Shown here: in pieces, positions 5,413 through 5,825 of the stretch
Position numbering within the stretch: position 1 is the first letter of the stretch
Layout of the letters: each line of letters starts with the position of its first letter
Assembly (NCBI GenBank): GCA_031266635.1
Contig: JAISAN010000178.1
Location: 1-5,825 of the forward strand
DNA length: 5,825 nucleotides
DNA from: Treponema sp.
GTDB taxonomy: Bacteria; Spirochaetota; Spirochaetia; Treponematales; Breznakiellaceae
Reading direction: 5' to 3'
Notes under the pieces: model-generated
Seen by the model: only the letters and a program-made list of their open reading frames with translations
Told to the model about the DNA's origin: nothing
Databases searched by the model: none
Translations under genes and position numbers: made by a program

Positions 5413-5437
5413 CCGCTAAAAACTAAAGTTTTAGCGG
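5413..5437 (+). repeat. Leader hairpin related to the palindromic repeat (copy C)
   Basis: CCGCTAAAA (5413-5421) pairs perfectly with TTTTAGCGG (5429-5437) over 9 bp with a 7-base loop. The centre, AAAACT-AA-AGTTTT allowing one bulged A, resembles the core of copies A and B, but loop and arms differ. It has no T-run. Either a looser member of the same repeat family or a 5'-end stabilising hairpin in the leader of the following gene. Confidence 0.5.
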
Positions 5438-5472
5438 ACACAATAGAAAAATCGCTGCTTTTGGGAGGGAAT

Positions 5473-5825
5473 ATGCCGGAAGATCAGTACATACTTCGGA
5501 ATCAGGACTACATCAGGATACTGCCCGCTTGGGCCCAGGAACTGGCCAATAAATACGGTTCCCGGACCGCCAATCTGTATATTCTCCACGGAAATATCCG
5601 GGATTATCTTCCCCACAAAAAAAAGGAAGATGAATTTACCTTTACCAGGGTGCAGGAGTATATTTCAGAGGTCCTTTTCGGCAATCAGGATATTATCGCC
5701 TTTTACGACCGTTCCAGCGGGGTAACTTTCGTGGAGGAGGAAATGGCCCGGGAATACCTGGCGGTTATGGCGAAACAATACTCAGGCCCCAGTACGGAAC
5801 CTGTGGATTTTGAGTCTCCCGACCT
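5473..5825 (+). CDS. N-terminal part of a probable AAA-type ATPase, 3' end missing
   Basis: The frame is open from ATG 5473 to the window edge, giving 117 complete codons. GGGAGG (5463-5468) ends 4 bases before the start. There is no signal peptide or membrane segment, so the protein is cytoplasmic, unlike its upstream neighbours. Visible landmarks are NLYILHGNIRDYLP (residues 34-47), a VQEYISEVLFGNQDIIAFYDRSSGVTF stretch (about 60-86), and a Lys/Glu/Asp-rich insert near 48-54. The GN-x-x-D and YD-x-S-x-G-x-x-F pattern resembles the N-terminal region that precedes the P-loop in a group of bacterial AAA ATPases common in spirochaetes. Walker A and B motifs would lie beyond the window, so the ATPase call cannot be confirmed here. 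It stands behind a strong terminator with its own promoter candidate and is probably a separate transcription unit. Confidence 0.65.
   Translation, partial: MPEDQYILRNQDYIRILPAWAQELANKYGSRTANLYILHGNIRDYLPHKKKEDEFTFTRVQEYISEVLFGNQDIIAFYDRSSGVTFVEEEMAREYLAVMAKQYSGPSTEPVDFESPD

Overview
The window most resembles a piece of a spirochaete chromosome, probably Treponema and possibly the termite-gut group. This rests on three things: the style of the DUF1566-type domain (GDTGPAGG ... DGWRYLEAAP ... NVRAIRQF), the run of signal-peptide or lipoprotein genes with loose spirochaete-like lipoboxes, and the mixture of GC-rich hairpins with AT-rich leaders. No rRNA or other marker gene is present, so the assignment is an inference. 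All genes found are on the + strand.

Layout. Positions 2-562 hold the C-terminal part of a DUF1566/Lcl-type protein behind a Pro/Ala linker. A secreted M48 zinc metalloprotease (584-1486) follows after 21 bases, probably in the same transcript. A 277-base gap (1487-1763) holds a promoter-like pair, several strong hairpins and a terminator-like end. It could be a small RNA gene, a structured leader, or a relic of an insertion-sequence RNA. Next come three lipoprotein genes: an LpoB-like protein (1764-2384), an LPP20-domain protein (2538-3650) and a COG3014-like helical-repeat protein (3868-5265). They are separated by gaps of 153 and 217 bases filled with hairpins and terminator-like elements. 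A clear Rho-independent terminator (5307-5334) closes this block. A new promoter-like region with a hairpin leader then precedes the start of a gene (from 5473) that resembles the N-terminal region of spirochaete AAA-type ATPases and runs off the window.

How the genes may work together. The M48 protease and the three lipoproteins are all predicted to act outside the cytoplasm, on the periplasmic face of the envelope. LpoB proteins activate peptidoglycan synthases in enterobacteria. LPP20-type and related proteins (FlgP, FlgT) form outer-membrane-linked structures, including flagellar rings in Vibrio. COG3014-like proteins are uncharacterised. The set therefore looks like an envelope or peptidoglycan module in which each gene has its own expression level, set by the hairpins between genes. 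No CRISPR array, tRNA, rRNA or intact mobile element was seen. A small palindromic repeat with the core CAAAACTTCAGTTTT occurs twice in opposite orientations (3741-3778 and 5264-5298), with a looser relative at 5413-5437.
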